From positions 434,001 through 498,000 of the forward strand of contig CAVRMF010000008.1 in assembly GCA_963721905.1 (NCBI GenBank): a stretch of 64,000 bases of DNA, in the 5' to 3' direction. The position numbers and the translations under genes are program-made. Numbering within the stretch: the first letter of the stretch is position 1; each line of letters opens with the position of its first letter. Of the stretch, positions 24,769 to 34,279 are shown piece after piece. The notes beneath the pieces were generated by a model. That model was given only the letters and a program-made list of their open reading frames with translations, ran no database searches and had not been told where the DNA came from. This stretch comes from Roseiarcus sp963721905. GTDB lineage: Bacteria; Pseudomonadota; Alphaproteobacteria; Rhizobiales; Beijerinckiaceae.

Positions 24769-25065
24769 ATGTCGGCGACGATCATCAATATTATCATTCA
24801 GTTGATCGCGGGCGCGATCGGCGGCAACGCCGCCGGAGCGGCGGCGAAAAACGTGAGCCTCGGGACCGGTGGAAACACGGTCGCGGGCGCGGTCGGCGGC
24901 CTCGCGGGCGGGTCCCTCCTGACCTCGCTGATCCCGATGCTCTCCGGCGGGGCCGGCGGCATGGATATCGGCGCGCTCGCCGGCCAGCTCGTCGGCGGCG
25001 GCGTATCCGGCGCGATCGTGACCGCGATCGTCGGCGTGATCATGAACAGCATGAAGAAGGCCTGA
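24769..25065 (+). CDS. Glycine-rich membrane protein
   Basis: A 98-residue protein with a strong GGGAGGG ribosome site before ATG 24769. The N-terminus (IINIIIQLIAGAIGGNAAGA) and the rest are rich in Gly and Ala with glycine-zipper spacing, and the C-terminal helix is followed by a basic end (MNSMKKA). It probably inserts into or spans the inner membrane. I know similar conserved alphaproteobacterial proteins without assigned function. Confidence 0.72.
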   Translation: MSATIINIIIQLIAGAIGGNAAGAAAKNVSLGTGGNTVAGAVGGLAGGSLLTSLIPMLSGGAGGMDIGALAGQLVGGGVSGAIVTAIVGVIMNSMKKA

Positions 25066-25221
25066 GCGCCCCTCGCATCGGCGCGGATCGCGGCGGCGCT
25101 GGCGCGTGGCGCGGCGGGGATATATGGGTCTCCGGGGCGCCGCGCGGCGCCAGGCCTCGCTGGGCGAGCCTCGTCGAATGATTGAGGCCGGCGCCGCCGG
25201 CCGGCATAGGGAGAGCCATTC

Positions 25222-25668
25222 ATGGGATTGATCAATTTCGTCAAGAACGTTGGCGCATCGATCTTCGGCGGCAGCGAAGCCAAGGCGGCGCCGGCCGATG
25301 AGCTCAAGAAGGAGCTCGACAAGCACGGCCTCGACGCCTCGGGCGTCAAGATCGAGGTCGACGGCGACAAGGTGAAAGTGTCGGGCACGGCCGCCTCGAC
25401 CGAACAGGCGGAAAAGATCGCGATCGCGCTCGGCAACACGAAAGGCGTGCAGACGGTCCAGAACGACATCAAGCCGGCGAAGGCCGAGCCTGAGTCGAAG
25501 TTCTATACCGTCAAGAGCGGCGACACATTGTGGGCGATCGCCGAGGCCCAATACGGCAAGGGGCACGGCGCCAGATATGACGTCATCTTCCAGGCGAACC
25601 GGCCGATGCTGACCCACCCGGACAAGATCTATCCCGGCCAGGTGCTGCGCATCCCCCCGCTGCCCTGA
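25222..25668 (+). CDS. kbp: BON-LysM protein of the Kbp/YgaU type
   Basis: A 148-residue protein with a BON domain (about 25-90, VKIEVDGDKVKVSGTAAS) and a C-terminal LysM domain (FYTVKSGDTLWAIAEAQYGK to PGQVLRIPPLP). This is the build of E. coli Kbp (YgaU), a cytoplasmic potassium-sensing protein; other relatives bind peptidoglycan. No signal peptide is evident, which fits Kbp. The start has GGGAGAG upstream. kup, also potassium-related, is about 20 kb away, so no operon link can be drawn. Confidence 0.85.
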   Translation: MGLINFVKNVGASIFGGSEAKAAPADELKKELDKHGLDASGVKIEVDGDKVKVSGTAASTEQAEKIAIALGNTKGVQTVQNDIKPAKAEPESKFYTVKSGDTLWAIAEAQYGKGHGARYDVIFQANRPMLTHPDKIYPGQVLRIPPLP

Positions 25669-26476
25669 GCGGCGAGATTCCCCTCTCCCCACGGAAGAGG
25701 GGCAGGGTGAAGTGACCGAGCGAGCATGAGTTCGGATCGCCGCGAGTTCGCTCGCGCCTTGCGTCACACTTCGCGGGCTCGCGGGGCAGTGTCTCAGTTT
25801 CAATTCCCGCTTCAGGACCCCGCGCGGATATTCGTCGCGAGCAATTGAACGTCGGCTGTTTTGCGCGAAGCGGCCGGCCGGAGTCGGCTGATCAGGCGGC
25901 GAGTGACGGCGACCGCGTCGCTTGACAAATTATCCGGCAATCCGCATGTGACGAAGAGATGACAATCGCCGCCGAGAGTTTGCGTGCGAGGGTGGGGTTT
26001 CGCAGATGTCACGCGTTCGGTGGAATTTGGGCGCGCCGATGCGCCCCCTCGTTCGGCGCGGCGCCAAAGCGGTCCGTCTGTTTCTGTGCCTGGCCCTTTC
26101 GCCTTTGCGCTTGCTAGCGGTGGTGTGGATCCTGCTCAACGTCGCCGCGCACGCGGACGTCATTCACATCGGCTGCGAAGCCACTGCCGATTACACATCA
26201 CCAGATTGCGCATCCTCACCGGAGCGAGGTCATTCACTGTAATCGAGGGCAATGACCGCCATCTGCGCATTGCCGCCCTCCACCGCGTCGGCCTCGCGCG
26301 CCTGAAATCCCCGCCGCTGTCGGAAATTCAAAGTGAGATGCTACCCGGCCCCCGGTTCCATGGGGCCAACTTCGGTCGGCAAGTCCCGCTCGATCGCTTC
26401 TCGTCGACTTCCACTGCGATGCTGCGAAACTTATCGTTGACCCCCGGACTGCAATCCGGGGGACGGCAGGCAGCAT
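25669..26476. other. Gene-poor stretch with palindromic repeat fragments
   Basis: At 25678-25707 there is a CCCCTCTCC...GAGGGG repeat; at about 26435-26462 CCCCCGGACTGCAATCCGGGGG forms a hairpin. Open frames such as 26006-26242 have no recognisable motif. A C-terminal DUF559 remnant follows. I see no intact gene; it looks like decayed DNA. Confidence 0.45.
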
Positions 26477-26593
26477 CAATGGTTTGCCCGCTACGACCAA
26501 GCGCGCTCGGAGGTTCTTGAAAGCAGGCGCATTCGAATCATTCGTTTCACGAACGATGAAATTCGAGACGACCTCGATTTGGTTCTCGCCTGA
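26477..26593 (+). pseudogene. C-terminal remnant of a DUF559 endonuclease-like gene
   Basis: The frame gives QWFARYDQARSEVLESRRIR, then IIRFTNDEIRDDLDLVLA and a stop. This matches the C-terminal third of DUF559 proteins (compare AWLRAQGFAIARFWNHEIM in the intact gene at 58516). The preceding core with the Glu-x-Asp-Gly nuclease motif is missing. A relative at 58516 is complete. Confidence 0.6.
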
Positions 26594-26692
26594 ATTAACG
26601 CTGCGTTGCGACTGCCTTTCGATTAGAAGACAGGTCCGCTCACCCCTGGCCCCTCTCACGACGGGAGAGGGGAACCCTGGTTGTTGCCGCTG

Positions 26693-27679
26693 ATGCTGCA
26701 TCCGTCCCCGCTGCGCCGCTTCCTCTGGATCGTCGTCTTTGGCGTCCTGATCGGCGCCCTCTACAGCGATGTCCAACACGGAACGGCGCCCATTGGGGCG
26801 CTGGCCGGCGGCTCGATGGGCGCCGCCGTCTTCTCGCTCGAACGGTTCGTGCTCAGGCGCAACGCCGGCGGCCTCTTCGGCCGGCTGCCGTTTCTGCCTT
26901 ATCTCGCCCTCCGCTCGTGTCTTTATGCCGCCGTTATCGTCGTCATCAACGCCGCTGCGGCCTGGCTGATGTCCGGTCAGTTGATCGTGATCGGCAGCGT
27001 CGACTTCCTGCTCTCGCTGGTGCTGGTCGTCGCCGGCAACCTGCTGTTCAGCGTCAACGACCTGCTCGGTCCCGGCGCGCTCTTCGCCTTCGCCGCGGGG
27101 CGCTATTACCATCCACGCACCGAGGAGCGGGCGCTGCTCTTCATCGACATGCGCTCCTCGACCTCGATCGCCGAGCGCCTCGGCGAACTGCGGTTTCTCG
27201 ACCTGCTCAACCGCTTTATTGTCGATGTCTCGCTCGCCGTCGCCGAAGCCGGCGGCGAGATTCACAAATATGTCGGCGACGAAGTGATCGCGACCTGGCG
27301 GCTCGCGCCGGGCATGAACGACGCGGGGTGCGTGCGCGCCTGCTTCTCGGCGCTTGGCCGTATCCGCGCCGAAGGACGGGCTTATGAGCGCGAATTCGGT
27401 CTCGTCCCCGACTTCCGCGCCGGCCTCCACTGCGGTCCGGTCGCCGTCGGGGAGCTCGGCTATCTGAAGAAAGAGATCGCGCTGATCGGCGATGCGATGA
27501 ACACCGTCGCCCGCATCGTCGAGGCGTGCCGCTCAGCCAATGCCCGCGTGCTCGCCTCAGCCGCCCTCATCGACCGCCTCGCCGCGCTCCCTCCAGGTGT
27601 GACGAGCGGCCCGCTCGGCGAGCTCGCGATGCGCGGCAAGCAGCAGGCGCTCGAGCTTTATGTGCTGGAGGAAGGCTGA
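26693..27679 (+). CDS. Membrane-anchored class III adenylate/guanylate cyclase
   Basis: A 328-residue protein with about five hydrophobic helices in the first 135 residues, then a class III cyclase catalytic domain (about 145-325). Metal-binding aspartates are in LLFIDMRSSTSIAERLG and HKYVGDEVIATW. The later motif IALIGDAMNTVARIVEAC holds the adenine-selecting Asp and the transition-state Asn/Arg. It probably makes cAMP at the membrane. ATG 26693 is preferred over the TTG at 26681. A cyclic-nucleotide-binding domain protein is encoded at 51136, but a link is not shown. Confidence 0.85.
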   Translation: MLHPSPLRRFLWIVVFGVLIGALYSDVQHGTAPIGALAGGSMGAAVFSLERFVLRRNAGGLFGRLPFLPYLALRSCLYAAVIVVINAAAAWLMSGQLIVIGSVDFLLSLVLVVAGNLLFSVNDLLGPGALFAFAAGRYYHPRTEERALLFIDMRSSTSIAERLGELRFLDLLNRFIVDVSLAVAEAGGEIHKYVGDEVIATWRLAPGMNDAGCVRACFSALGRIRAEGRAYEREFGLVPDFRAGLHCGPVAVGELGYLKKEIALIGDAMNTVARIVEACRSANARVLASAALIDRLAALPPGVTSGPLGELAMRGKQQALELYVLEEG

Positions 27680-27713
27680 AGATAGGGAGCGATGGCGTGC
27701 TAGGCTTGTGGGC

Positions 27714-28124
27714 ATGGATCTGCTGATCAACATCGACGTACCGGATCTCGCCGAAGCCATCGCCTTCTACACGCAAGCCTTTGGCCTCACGGTGACACGG
27801 CGGCTCGGCGTCGAGGTCGCCGAGCTCAGCGGCCTCCCGGCCCGGATCTATCTCTTGCAAAAGCCGGGCGGCTCGATCGGCGCGGCTAAGGATCCGCGCC
27901 GTTTCGATCGCCATTGGACCCCGGTGCATATCGATGTCGTCGTCGACGACATCGAAGCCGCGCTTCGCCGCGCTGTCGCCGCCGGCGCGCATGCGGAGAC
28001 GGAGATACGCGTCGCCGCCTACGGCAAAATCGCCGTGCTCGCCGACCCGTTCGGCCACGGCTTCTGCCTCATCGAATTCGTCGGCCGCGGCTACGACGAG
28101 ATCGCCGAATCCGGCGCGCCGTGA
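27714..28124 (+). CDS. VOC family (glyoxalase/bleomycin resistance) protein
   Basis: A 136-residue protein with one pair of beta-alpha-beta-beta-beta units. MDLLINIDVPDLAEAIAFYT is the usual opening, HIDVVVDDIEAALRRAVAAG begins the second unit, and LADPFGHGFCLIEFVGRGYD carries the C-terminal Glu ligand. It probably binds a divalent metal as a dimer. Function could be lyase, dioxygenase or resistance. Its start follows the cyclase stop by 34 bases, so the two may be co-transcribed. Confidence 0.85.
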   Translation: MDLLINIDVPDLAEAIAFYTQAFGLTVTRRLGVEVAELSGLPARIYLLQKPGGSIGAAKDPRRFDRHWTPVHIDVVVDDIEAALRRAVAAGAHAETEIRVAAYGKIAVLADPFGHGFCLIEFVGRGYDEIAESGAP

Positions 28125-28243
28125 GCCAAGAGGTCCGTGATCGCAACGGGCGACCTCGCGCGCTAGCCTGACTAATTCCACTTGCTTGTTGCATTTAGAT
28201 TGGATCGAATAGGGCACAGTCGCTGGCCAGAGCTTAGAGATGG

Positions 28244-28465
28244 CTCGACCGGGTTTATGTTCAGGCCAAGCGATACACGAAAGGGAGTCCAGTGGGCCGC
28301 CCCGAGGTTCACGCCTTCGTTGGGAGTCTCGTCGGCCTAGGCGCAACGAAGGGGGTCTTCGTCACCACTTCCACTTTCAGTCACCAAGCCTACGGCGATG
28401 GAAACTTTCAGGATTTGGCCGACGGCGGGCGGCGCCAGACACCTAAAGCGGAACCAGGTATTTAA
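28244..28465 (+). pseudogene. Remnant of an Mrr-type restriction endonuclease gene
   Basis: In this frame LDRVYVQAKRYTKGSPVGRP is followed by EVHAFVGSLVGLGATKGVFV and TTSTFSHQA. This is the catalytic core of Mrr-like type IV endonucleases, with the QAK motif and the VGRPE...GVFVTTS block. Homology stops at about 28393, and the frame then runs into the 3' end of the LytM gene. The N-terminal winged-helix part and the C-terminus are gone. The surroundings (28125-28243) show no other gene. Confidence 0.65.
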
Positions 28466-28919
28466 CGGGATCGACGGGCTGGCCGTCCTTGCGCAATTCG
28501 AAATGCAGCCGCGGCGACTTGGCGGCGCCGCTGTCGCCGGCCTTGGCGATGATCTGTCCGCGCTTGATGGCGTCGCCCTCCTTCACCTCGAGCTCGCTGT
28601 TGTCGGCGTAGGCGGTGACATAACCGTTCTCGTGGCGGATCAGCACGAGCTTGCCGTAGGTCTTGATGTCGTCGCCGGCATAAATGCAGACGCCGTCGGC
28701 GGCGGCGTGAACCCACTCGCCGATCGCCGCCAGGATATCGATGCCGTCGTTCCCGCCGCTCTTGAACGGCTGAAGGATCGGCCCGCGGATCGGCCAGCGG
28801 AACTTGTCATGCGCGACAGGGCCGCCGGTGGCATCCTGCGAAAACGCGGAACCGCCGGTGAAGCTGACGACGAACAACGCTGCGAGACTGCCCCTTGCGA
28901 AGCCGGCCCTCGCCATCAC
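28443..28919 (-). CDS. LytM/M23-domain protein, probably catalytically degenerate
   Basis: A 158-residue exported protein with a signal peptide at the N-terminus and one LytM domain (about 42-155). The zinc-binding HxxxD of active M23 peptidases is NDGIDILA here, with Asn in place of His. The second site, SPRLHFELRKDG, is kept. Degenerate LytM domains such as those of EnvC and NlpD activate cell-wall amidases instead of cutting peptidoglycan, so a role in cell division is the likeliest reading. It is nine bases downstream of pntB on the same strand, perhaps in read-through. Confidence 0.8.
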   Translation of the reverse strand: MMARAGFARGSLAALFVVSFTGGSAFSQDATGGPVAHDKFRWPIRGPILQPFKSGGNDGIDILAAIGEWVHAAADGVCIYAGDDIKTYGKLVLIRHENGYVTAYADNSELEVKEGDAIKRGQIIAKAGDSGAAKSPRLHFELRKDGQPVDPVKYLVPL

Positions 28920-28927
28920 GAAGCCCC

Positions 28928-30328
28928 TCAGTGCCCGAGCGCCTTGACGATGGCGTCGGTCATCTTCTTGGCGTCGCCGAACAGCATCATCGTGTTGTCG
29001 CGGAAGAAGAGCTCGTTCTCGACGCCGGCGTAGCCCGAGCCCATGCCGCGCTTGACGAAGAGCACCGTCTTTGCCTTGTCGACGTCGAGGATCGGCATGC
29101 CGTAGATCGGCGACTTCGGGTCGGTCTTGGCGGCAGGGTTGGTCACGTCGTTGGCGCCGATCACATAGGCGACGTCGGTCTGCGCGAATTCGTTGTTGAT
29201 GTCCTCGAGCTCAAACACTTCGTCGTAAGGCACGTTCGCCTCGGCGAGCAGCACGTTCATGTGTCCCGGCATGCGGCCCGCGACGGGATGGATGGCGTAT
29301 TTGACCTCGACGCCCTCCTTCTTGAGCAGCTCGGCCATCTCGCGCAGGGAATGCTGAGCCTGCGCGACCGCCATGCCGTAGCCCGGCACGATGATGATCT
29401 TCGAGGCGTTCTTCATCATGAAGGCTGCGTCCTCGGCCGAGCCCTGCTTGACCGGCCGCGTCTCCTTGCCGGCCGCCCCGTGATCGACCTCGCCGCCGAA
29501 GCCGCCGAGGATGACCGAGAAGAAGGACCGGTTCATGCCCTTGCACATGATGTAAGAGAGGATCGCGCCCGACGAGCCGACGAGGGCGCCGGTGATGATG
29601 AGCGCGAGATTGCCGAGGGTGAAGCCGATGCCCGCCGCCGCCCAGCCGGAATAGGAGTTCAGCATCGAGATGACGACCGGCATGTCGGCGCCGCCGATCG
29701 GGACGATGAGAAGCACGCCGAGCGCCAGCGAGACGAGCGTGATGAGCCAGAAGAACGCTGGCGATTGGGTCGCGTAGAAGAGCGCGATCAACACGACCAG
29801 CGCAACGCCGAGGCCGATATTGATCGCGTGGCGCTGCGGCAGCAGGATCGGCGCGCCCGACATGCGCCCGTCGAGCTTCAGGAATGCGATGATCGACCCG
29901 GTGAAGGTCACCGCGCCGATCGCGAGGCCGAGCGACATTTCAATGATGCTCGCCGGATGGATGCCGCCGCCCTCGGCGATGCCGAAGGCCTCGGGCGCAT
30001 AGAGCGCGCCGGCCGCGACCAGCACGGCCGCGAGGCCGACCAGCGAATGGAACATCGCCACCAGCTGCGGCATCGCGGTCATCTGGATGGTGCGGGCGCG
30101 CCAGACGCCGATCCCGCCGCCGATGGCGAAGCCCAAAACGACGAGCAGCCACGAGATCGCGCTCGACGGCGGCTTCAAGGCCAGCGTGGTCAGAACGGCG
30201 ATCGCCATGCCGATCATGCCGAAGCGATTGCCCTGGCGCGAGGAGGCGGGCGAGGAGAGGCCGCGCAAGGCCAGGATGAACAGGACGCCGGAGACGAGAT
30301 AGAGGATGGCGGCGAGATTGGCGTTCAC
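28928..30328 (-). CDS. pntB: NAD(P) transhydrogenase subunit beta
   Basis: A 466-residue subunit with about nine membrane helices (residues 1-260) and a C-terminal NADP(H)-binding domain III. Domain III motifs are IIVPGYGMAVAQAQHSLREM and MNVLLAEANVPYDEV, then VAYVIGANDVTNPAAK. It couples inward proton flow to reduction of NADP+ by NADH. It is last of three genes in the order pntAA-pntAB-pntB with a five-base gap to pntAB, the split-alpha arrangement usual in alphaproteobacteria. Confidence 0.95.
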   Translation of the reverse strand: MNANLAAILYLVSGVLFILALRGLSSPASSRQGNRFGMIGMAIAVLTTLALKPPSSAISWLLVVLGFAIGGGIGVWRARTIQMTAMPQLVAMFHSLVGLAAVLVAAGALYAPEAFGIAEGGGIHPASIIEMSLGLAIGAVTFTGSIIAFLKLDGRMSGAPILLPQRHAINIGLGVALVVLIALFYATQSPAFFWLITLVSLALGVLLIVPIGGADMPVVISMLNSYSGWAAAGIGFTLGNLALIITGALVGSSGAILSYIMCKGMNRSFFSVILGGFGGEVDHGAAGKETRPVKQGSAEDAAFMMKNASKIIIVPGYGMAVAQAQHSLREMAELLKKEGVEVKYAIHPVAGRMPGHMNVLLAEANVPYDEVFELEDINNEFAQTDVAYVIGANDVTNPAAKTDPKSPIYGMPILDVDKAKTVLFVKRGMGSGYAGVENELFFRDNTMMLFGDAKKMTDAIVKALGH

Positions 30329-30333
30329 GTCCG

Positions 30334-30768
30334 TCAGCCCTTCTTCTTGTACATCGCAAGCATGCGTTCGGTGACGAGGAACCCGCCGAAGATGTTCACC
30401 GAGGCCAGGATCAGCGCGATGAAGCCGACGAAGCGCGCGAACGTCGAGCCGCTATCGACCGCGGCGACGCCAACCGACAGCAGCGCCCCGACCACGATGA
30501 CCGAAGAGATCGCGTTGGTTTCGGACATCAGCGGCGTATGGAGCGCCGGCGTCACCGACCAGACCACGTAATACCCGACGAAGACTGCGAGGGCGAAAAT
30601 GGCGAGGCGGAACACGAACGGGTCGATGGCCCCGCCGGAGGCAGCGTGTCCGGCGGCGGCGATCTGATCGCCGTAGGCTTGCACGGACTGCGCCGCCTGC
30701 TGCGCGGCGTCGGTTGCGGCTCTCAGTTTGGCGATTGCGGCGTCGAGATTGTCCATCCGGCTCTCCAA
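30334..30768 (-). CDS. pntAB: NAD(P) transhydrogenase subunit alpha part 2
   Basis: A 144-residue subunit with a hydrophilic N-terminal helix (MDNLDAAIAKLRAATDAAQQ after an extra Met) and about four membrane helices, including IFALAVFVGYYVVWSVTPAL and ISSVIVVGALLSVGVAA. The TPALHTPLMSETNAIS loop is diagnostic. It forms part of the membrane domain with PntB. It lies between pntAA and pntB in one operon. Confidence 0.93.
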   Translation of the reverse strand: MESRMDNLDAAIAKLRAATDAAQQAAQSVQAYGDQIAAAGHAASGGAIDPFVFRLAIFALAVFVGYYVVWSVTPALHTPLMSETNAISSVIVVGALLSVGVAAVDSGSTFARFVGFIALILASVNIFGGFLVTERMLAMYKKKG

Positions 30769-30796
30769 GGCTTAAAGGGGCGGGCGGCGCGTCAGC

Positions 30797-31924
30797 TTAT
30801 TTGGGTTGAAAGTTGGGATGAACGACCGCGCCGCCGCGGGTGAGGCATGTCGCCTTGACGAGTTCGTCGTCCCAGTTGACCGCGAGCGCCTTTTTCTCCT
30901 TGTCGATGAGGGTTTCGACGAAGGCGTAGAGATTGCGCGCGTAAAGCGCGGACGCGGTGGCGGCGAGGCGGGTCACGTTCGAATAGCCTACAATCTTGAC
31001 GCCGTTTTCGCTTGTCACCGTCTCGCCGGGCTTCGCGAGCTCGCAGTTTCCCCCGCGCTCGACGGCGATGTCGACAATGACGGAGCCCGCGCGCATGGAT
31101 TTCACCATATCCGCGGTGACGAGGCGCGGGGCCGGGCGGCCCGGGATCAGCGCCGTCGTCACGACGATGTCCTGCTTGGCGATGTGGGAGGCGATGAGGC
31201 CGGCCTGCTTGGCCTTATAAGCGTCCGACATTTCCTTGGCGTAACCGCCGGCGGTCTCAGCCTGCTTGAACTCCTCGTCTTCGACGGCGACGAATTTCGC
31301 GCCGAGCGATTCGACCTGCTCCTTGGTCGCGGGACGGACGTCGGTCGCGGTGACGATCGCGCCAAGTCGACGGGCGGTCGCGATTGCCTGCAGACCCGCG
31401 ACGCCGACCCCCATGACGAACAGTTTGGCGGCCGGGACCGTGCCCGCCGGCGTCATCATCATCGGCATTGCGCGGCCGTATTCGGCCGCCGCGTCAAGCA
31501 CGGCGCGGTATCCGGCAAGGTTCGCCTGGCTCGAGAGGACGTCCATCACCTGAGCGCGGGTGATGCGCGGCATCAGTTCCATCGCGAATGCCGAGACGCC
31601 CGCCCTCGCCATCGTATCGACCGCCTCCTGGTGGCCGTAAGGGTCCATCGTGGCGATGACAAGCGCGCCGCTCTTCATGTGAACGAGTTCGTCCTCGGTC
31701 GGCCGCCGGACCTTCAGAACCAGATCGGCGCCGAGCGCCTCCGCCGCGGAAGCGAGCCGCGCGCCAGCCGCCTGATAGTCGGAATCGACGACCCCAGCCT
31801 TGAGGCCGGCGCCGTGCTCGACTGCGACCTCCGCGCCGAGCCCGATGAATTTCTTGACCGTTTCAGGGCTGGCCGCGACGCGGGTTTCCGCGTGGTCCGT
31901 CTCCGCGGGCACTCCAATCAGCAT
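30797..31924 (-). CDS. pntAA: NAD(P) transhydrogenase subunit alpha part 1
   Basis: A 375-residue soluble NAD(H)-binding domain I. The N-terminus is MLIGVPAETDHAETRVAASP, as in the family. The Rossmann region has FVMGVGVAGLQAIATARRLG and IVTATDVRPATKEQVESLGA, and the end GGAVVHPNFQPK is intact. The start at 31924 is chosen by alignment to the family; an in-frame codon at 32083 would add 53 unrelated residues. First gene of the pnt operon. Confidence 0.95.
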   Translation of the reverse strand: MLIGVPAETDHAETRVAASPETVKKFIGLGAEVAVEHGAGLKAGVVDSDYQAAGARLASAAEALGADLVLKVRRPTEDELVHMKSGALVIATMDPYGHQEAVDTMARAGVSAFAMELMPRITRAQVMDVLSSQANLAGYRAVLDAAAEYGRAMPMMMTPAGTVPAAKLFVMGVGVAGLQAIATARRLGAIVTATDVRPATKEQVESLGAKFVAVEDEEFKQAETAGGYAKEMSDAYKAKQAGLIASHIAKQDIVVTTALIPGRPAPRLVTADMVKSMRAGSVIVDIAVERGGNCELAKPGETVTSENGVKIVGYSNVTRLAATASALYARNLYAFVETLIDKEKKALAVNWDDELVKATCLTRGGAVVHPNFQPK

Positions 31925-32098
31925 GAATTTTCCCCGCGACCGTCGACGCTTGCCGGGACAGCTGCCCTTCAACCATCGCAGCGTCGGGCTAGCCATAGAG
32001 CATCGACGTTTAGCCCGCAACGCGGCCAAAACGTAAGGTTCAACTTGATGCTGGCTTGCAATGACGGTTGCCGCCGCGCCCACTTCGGCGAGGCGACC

Positions 32099-32467
32099 TC
32101 AGGCGCGCGCGAGGCCTTCGATCCCTCGTTCCCCTGTCTTGTCGCGGGTTTCGATCGCCTCAACCTTCAGGAGTTCCGCCTGCGCTTCTTCCTGCGCGGC
32201 TTTGGCCTCCTCGATCTGACCGGCAAGCTCCGCAATCGAGCTTTTCAGGTTGTCGCGTCGAGCCGAAGCGGCGCGAGCGTAGGTCGGGTATGCGAAATGG
32301 CGCGGATCGGCAATGCCGGCGCGCTTCTCTTCGTTGGCGATTTCGCGATCGAGCTCAGCGGTCATGCGGGTGAATTCCGCGAGCATCATTTCGATCTGCC
32401 GGACGCGGCGGCGCTTTTCCTCGAGTTGAAAGCGCTTCAGACGAATAAGGGTGTCCCGCGACTTCAT
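32099..32467 (-). CDS. fliJ: Flagellar export protein FliJ
   Basis: A 122-residue, almost entirely coiled-coil protein that acts as a chaperone escort and ATPase regulator of the flagellar type III export system. MKSRDTLIRLKRFQLEEKRR, RQIEMMLAEFTRMTAELDRE and ADPRHFAYPTYARAASARRD match alphaproteobacterial FliJ. The ATG at 32467 is the family start; the frame is open to 32494. It is transcribed away from ctrA, with an IS element now between the two. No other flagellar gene lies in the window. Confidence 0.8.
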   Translation of the reverse strand: MKSRDTLIRLKRFQLEEKRRRVRQIEMMLAEFTRMTAELDREIANEEKRAGIADPRHFAYPTYARAASARRDNLKSSIAELAGQIEEAKAAQEEAQAELLKVEAIETRDKTGERGIEGLARA

Positions 32468-32644
32468 TCCAAGGGCGCTCCATGCAACAGCCACGCTAGA
32501 GGGCGCCTCCGCCCTCCGATTCTACGACCACGAGACCCACGGAGGATGCAGCACGAAGGTTTCCCCTTTCTTACCGTAAACCGCTCGGGAGAACCCGCCG
32601 GAGTCGCGCGTCGGGGCGGCTCGAAACGCGGGAGGATCCGTTAG

Positions 32645-34279
32645 CCCGCATATCTCAAATTAGGGGCGCATCGGGCCGCCGAATCAGGCAAAAGTTGTTT
32701 TGTGAGAATGACTTGAGCCGGTTCGGAGGAGTGGCCCGATGCAGACGGAGTGTAGCGCAGAACCGAGCGCGTTTGGACGGGTCGAAGGGCGGCCTGTGAT
32801 GGCAGCGTTCGACGGCGGCGCGCTGACCTCCGACGCCGGCGGTCTACTGCTGGGCGCAGCCGACCGAAGGCTCAATCTGGTTCGACGGCTTGCGGGATGT
32901 TTCCGCGACGCCAGAGACCCGAGGTTCATTGAGCATTCCGTCGCCACGCTCATCGGGCAGCGCGTGTACGGCATCGCGCTCGGCTATGAGGACCTGAACG
33001 ACCATGACGAGCTTCGCCACGATCCTTTGATGGCGGTGCTGGCGGGCAAGCTTGAGGCCAGGCGCGAGGATTGCGCGCCGGTGGCCGGCAAGTCGACGCT
33101 GAACCGGCTGGAACTGTCGCGCGAGATCGCCACCCGCTACAAGAAGATCAGCCACGACCCGGCGGCGATCGAGGCCCTGTTCGTCGACCTGTTCCTCGAG
33201 GCGCACGATCGGGCGCCCAGAGAGATCATCCTCGACCTCGACGCGACCGACGACCCGCTGTACGGCCATCAGGAGGGCCGGTTCTTCCACGGCTATTACG
33301 ACGGCTACTGCTATCTGCCGCTGTATGTGTTCTGCGGCCGCCATCTCTTGGCGGCCAAGCTCAGGCCCTCGAACATCGACGCCAGCGCCGGATCGGTCGA
33401 GGAGGCGGCGCGGATCGTCAGGCAAATTCGGGCGCGCTGGCCGAAGACGCGCATCCTGTTGCGCGCCGACTCGGGCTTCGCCCGCGAGGCGCTGATGGCC
33501 TGGTGCGAACAGAACCGGGTCGACTTCGTGTTCGGCCTGGCGCGCAACCCCCGGCTCGTCGAGGAGATCGCCGCCGAACTCGCGCAGGCCGAGGCGGAAG
33601 CCGCCGCGACCGGCAAACCCGCCCGCCGCTTCAAGGACTTCCGCTATGCGACGCTCGACAGCTGGTCGCGCCGGCGCCGGGTGATCGGCAAGGCGGAATG
33701 GACAAAGGGCGAGGTCAATCCGCGCTTCATCGTCACCTCGCTCAAGCAGGGCGAGATCAACGGCCGCTTCCTCTACGAGACGGTCTACTGCGCCCGCGGC
33801 GACATGGAGAACCGGATCAAGGAGTGCCAGGGCGACCTGTTCGCCGACCGCACCTCGACCGCCACCATGCGCGCCAACCAGCTCAGGCTCTGGCTGGCCT
33901 CGTTCGCCTATGTTCTGATCTGCGCGCTCAGGCGCGTCGGCCTCGCACACACCCAGTTCGCCGAGGCAACCTGCGGCACGATCAGGCTCAAGCTCCTCAA
34001 GCTCGCAGGCCTCGTCCGCATCAGCGCGCGCCGCATCAATCGCGCTCGCCTCGGCTTGTCCTTACGCCGACGAATGGCGCCTCGCCGCCGTCCGCCTCGC
34101 CTGAGGCGTCGCCGCGACGCCGACAAATCGCGGCAATCCACCCCTCGGCCCACAGGAGAACCAAAACACCCCGATCCAACTGCGCAAACGGCGCAAAGCG
34201 CACGCTCGTCGGTCACACAGACGCTGCGCACATCCCTGTCAGCCAGTCTGCAATGCGCCCGCAGTCTGAGAAATGCGGG
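32645..34279 (+). mobile_element. IS1380-family insertion sequence with TTAG target duplication
   Basis: The ends are CCCGCATATCTCA (32645) and TGAGAAATGCGGG (to 34279), imperfect inverted repeats that extend inward over about 30 bp (GGGGCGCATCG against CAATGCGCCCGC). The flanking TTAG at 32641-32644 and 34280-34283 is a 4-bp target duplication, in line with the family. The total is 1635 bp, typical of IS1380. One transposase ORF fills it. The element lies between fliJ and ctrA. Confidence 0.88.

Noticed and set aside
26006..26242. Possible small membrane protein (MSRVRWNLGAPMRPLV...)
   Set aside because: One hydrophobic stretch but no ribosome site, no recognisable family and a surrounding region of decayed DNA; not supportable as a gene.
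28895..30571. 558-codon plus-strand frame opposite pntB
   Set aside because: Antisense shadow with repeated His/Asp/Arg runs; pntB on the other strand is fully recognisable.
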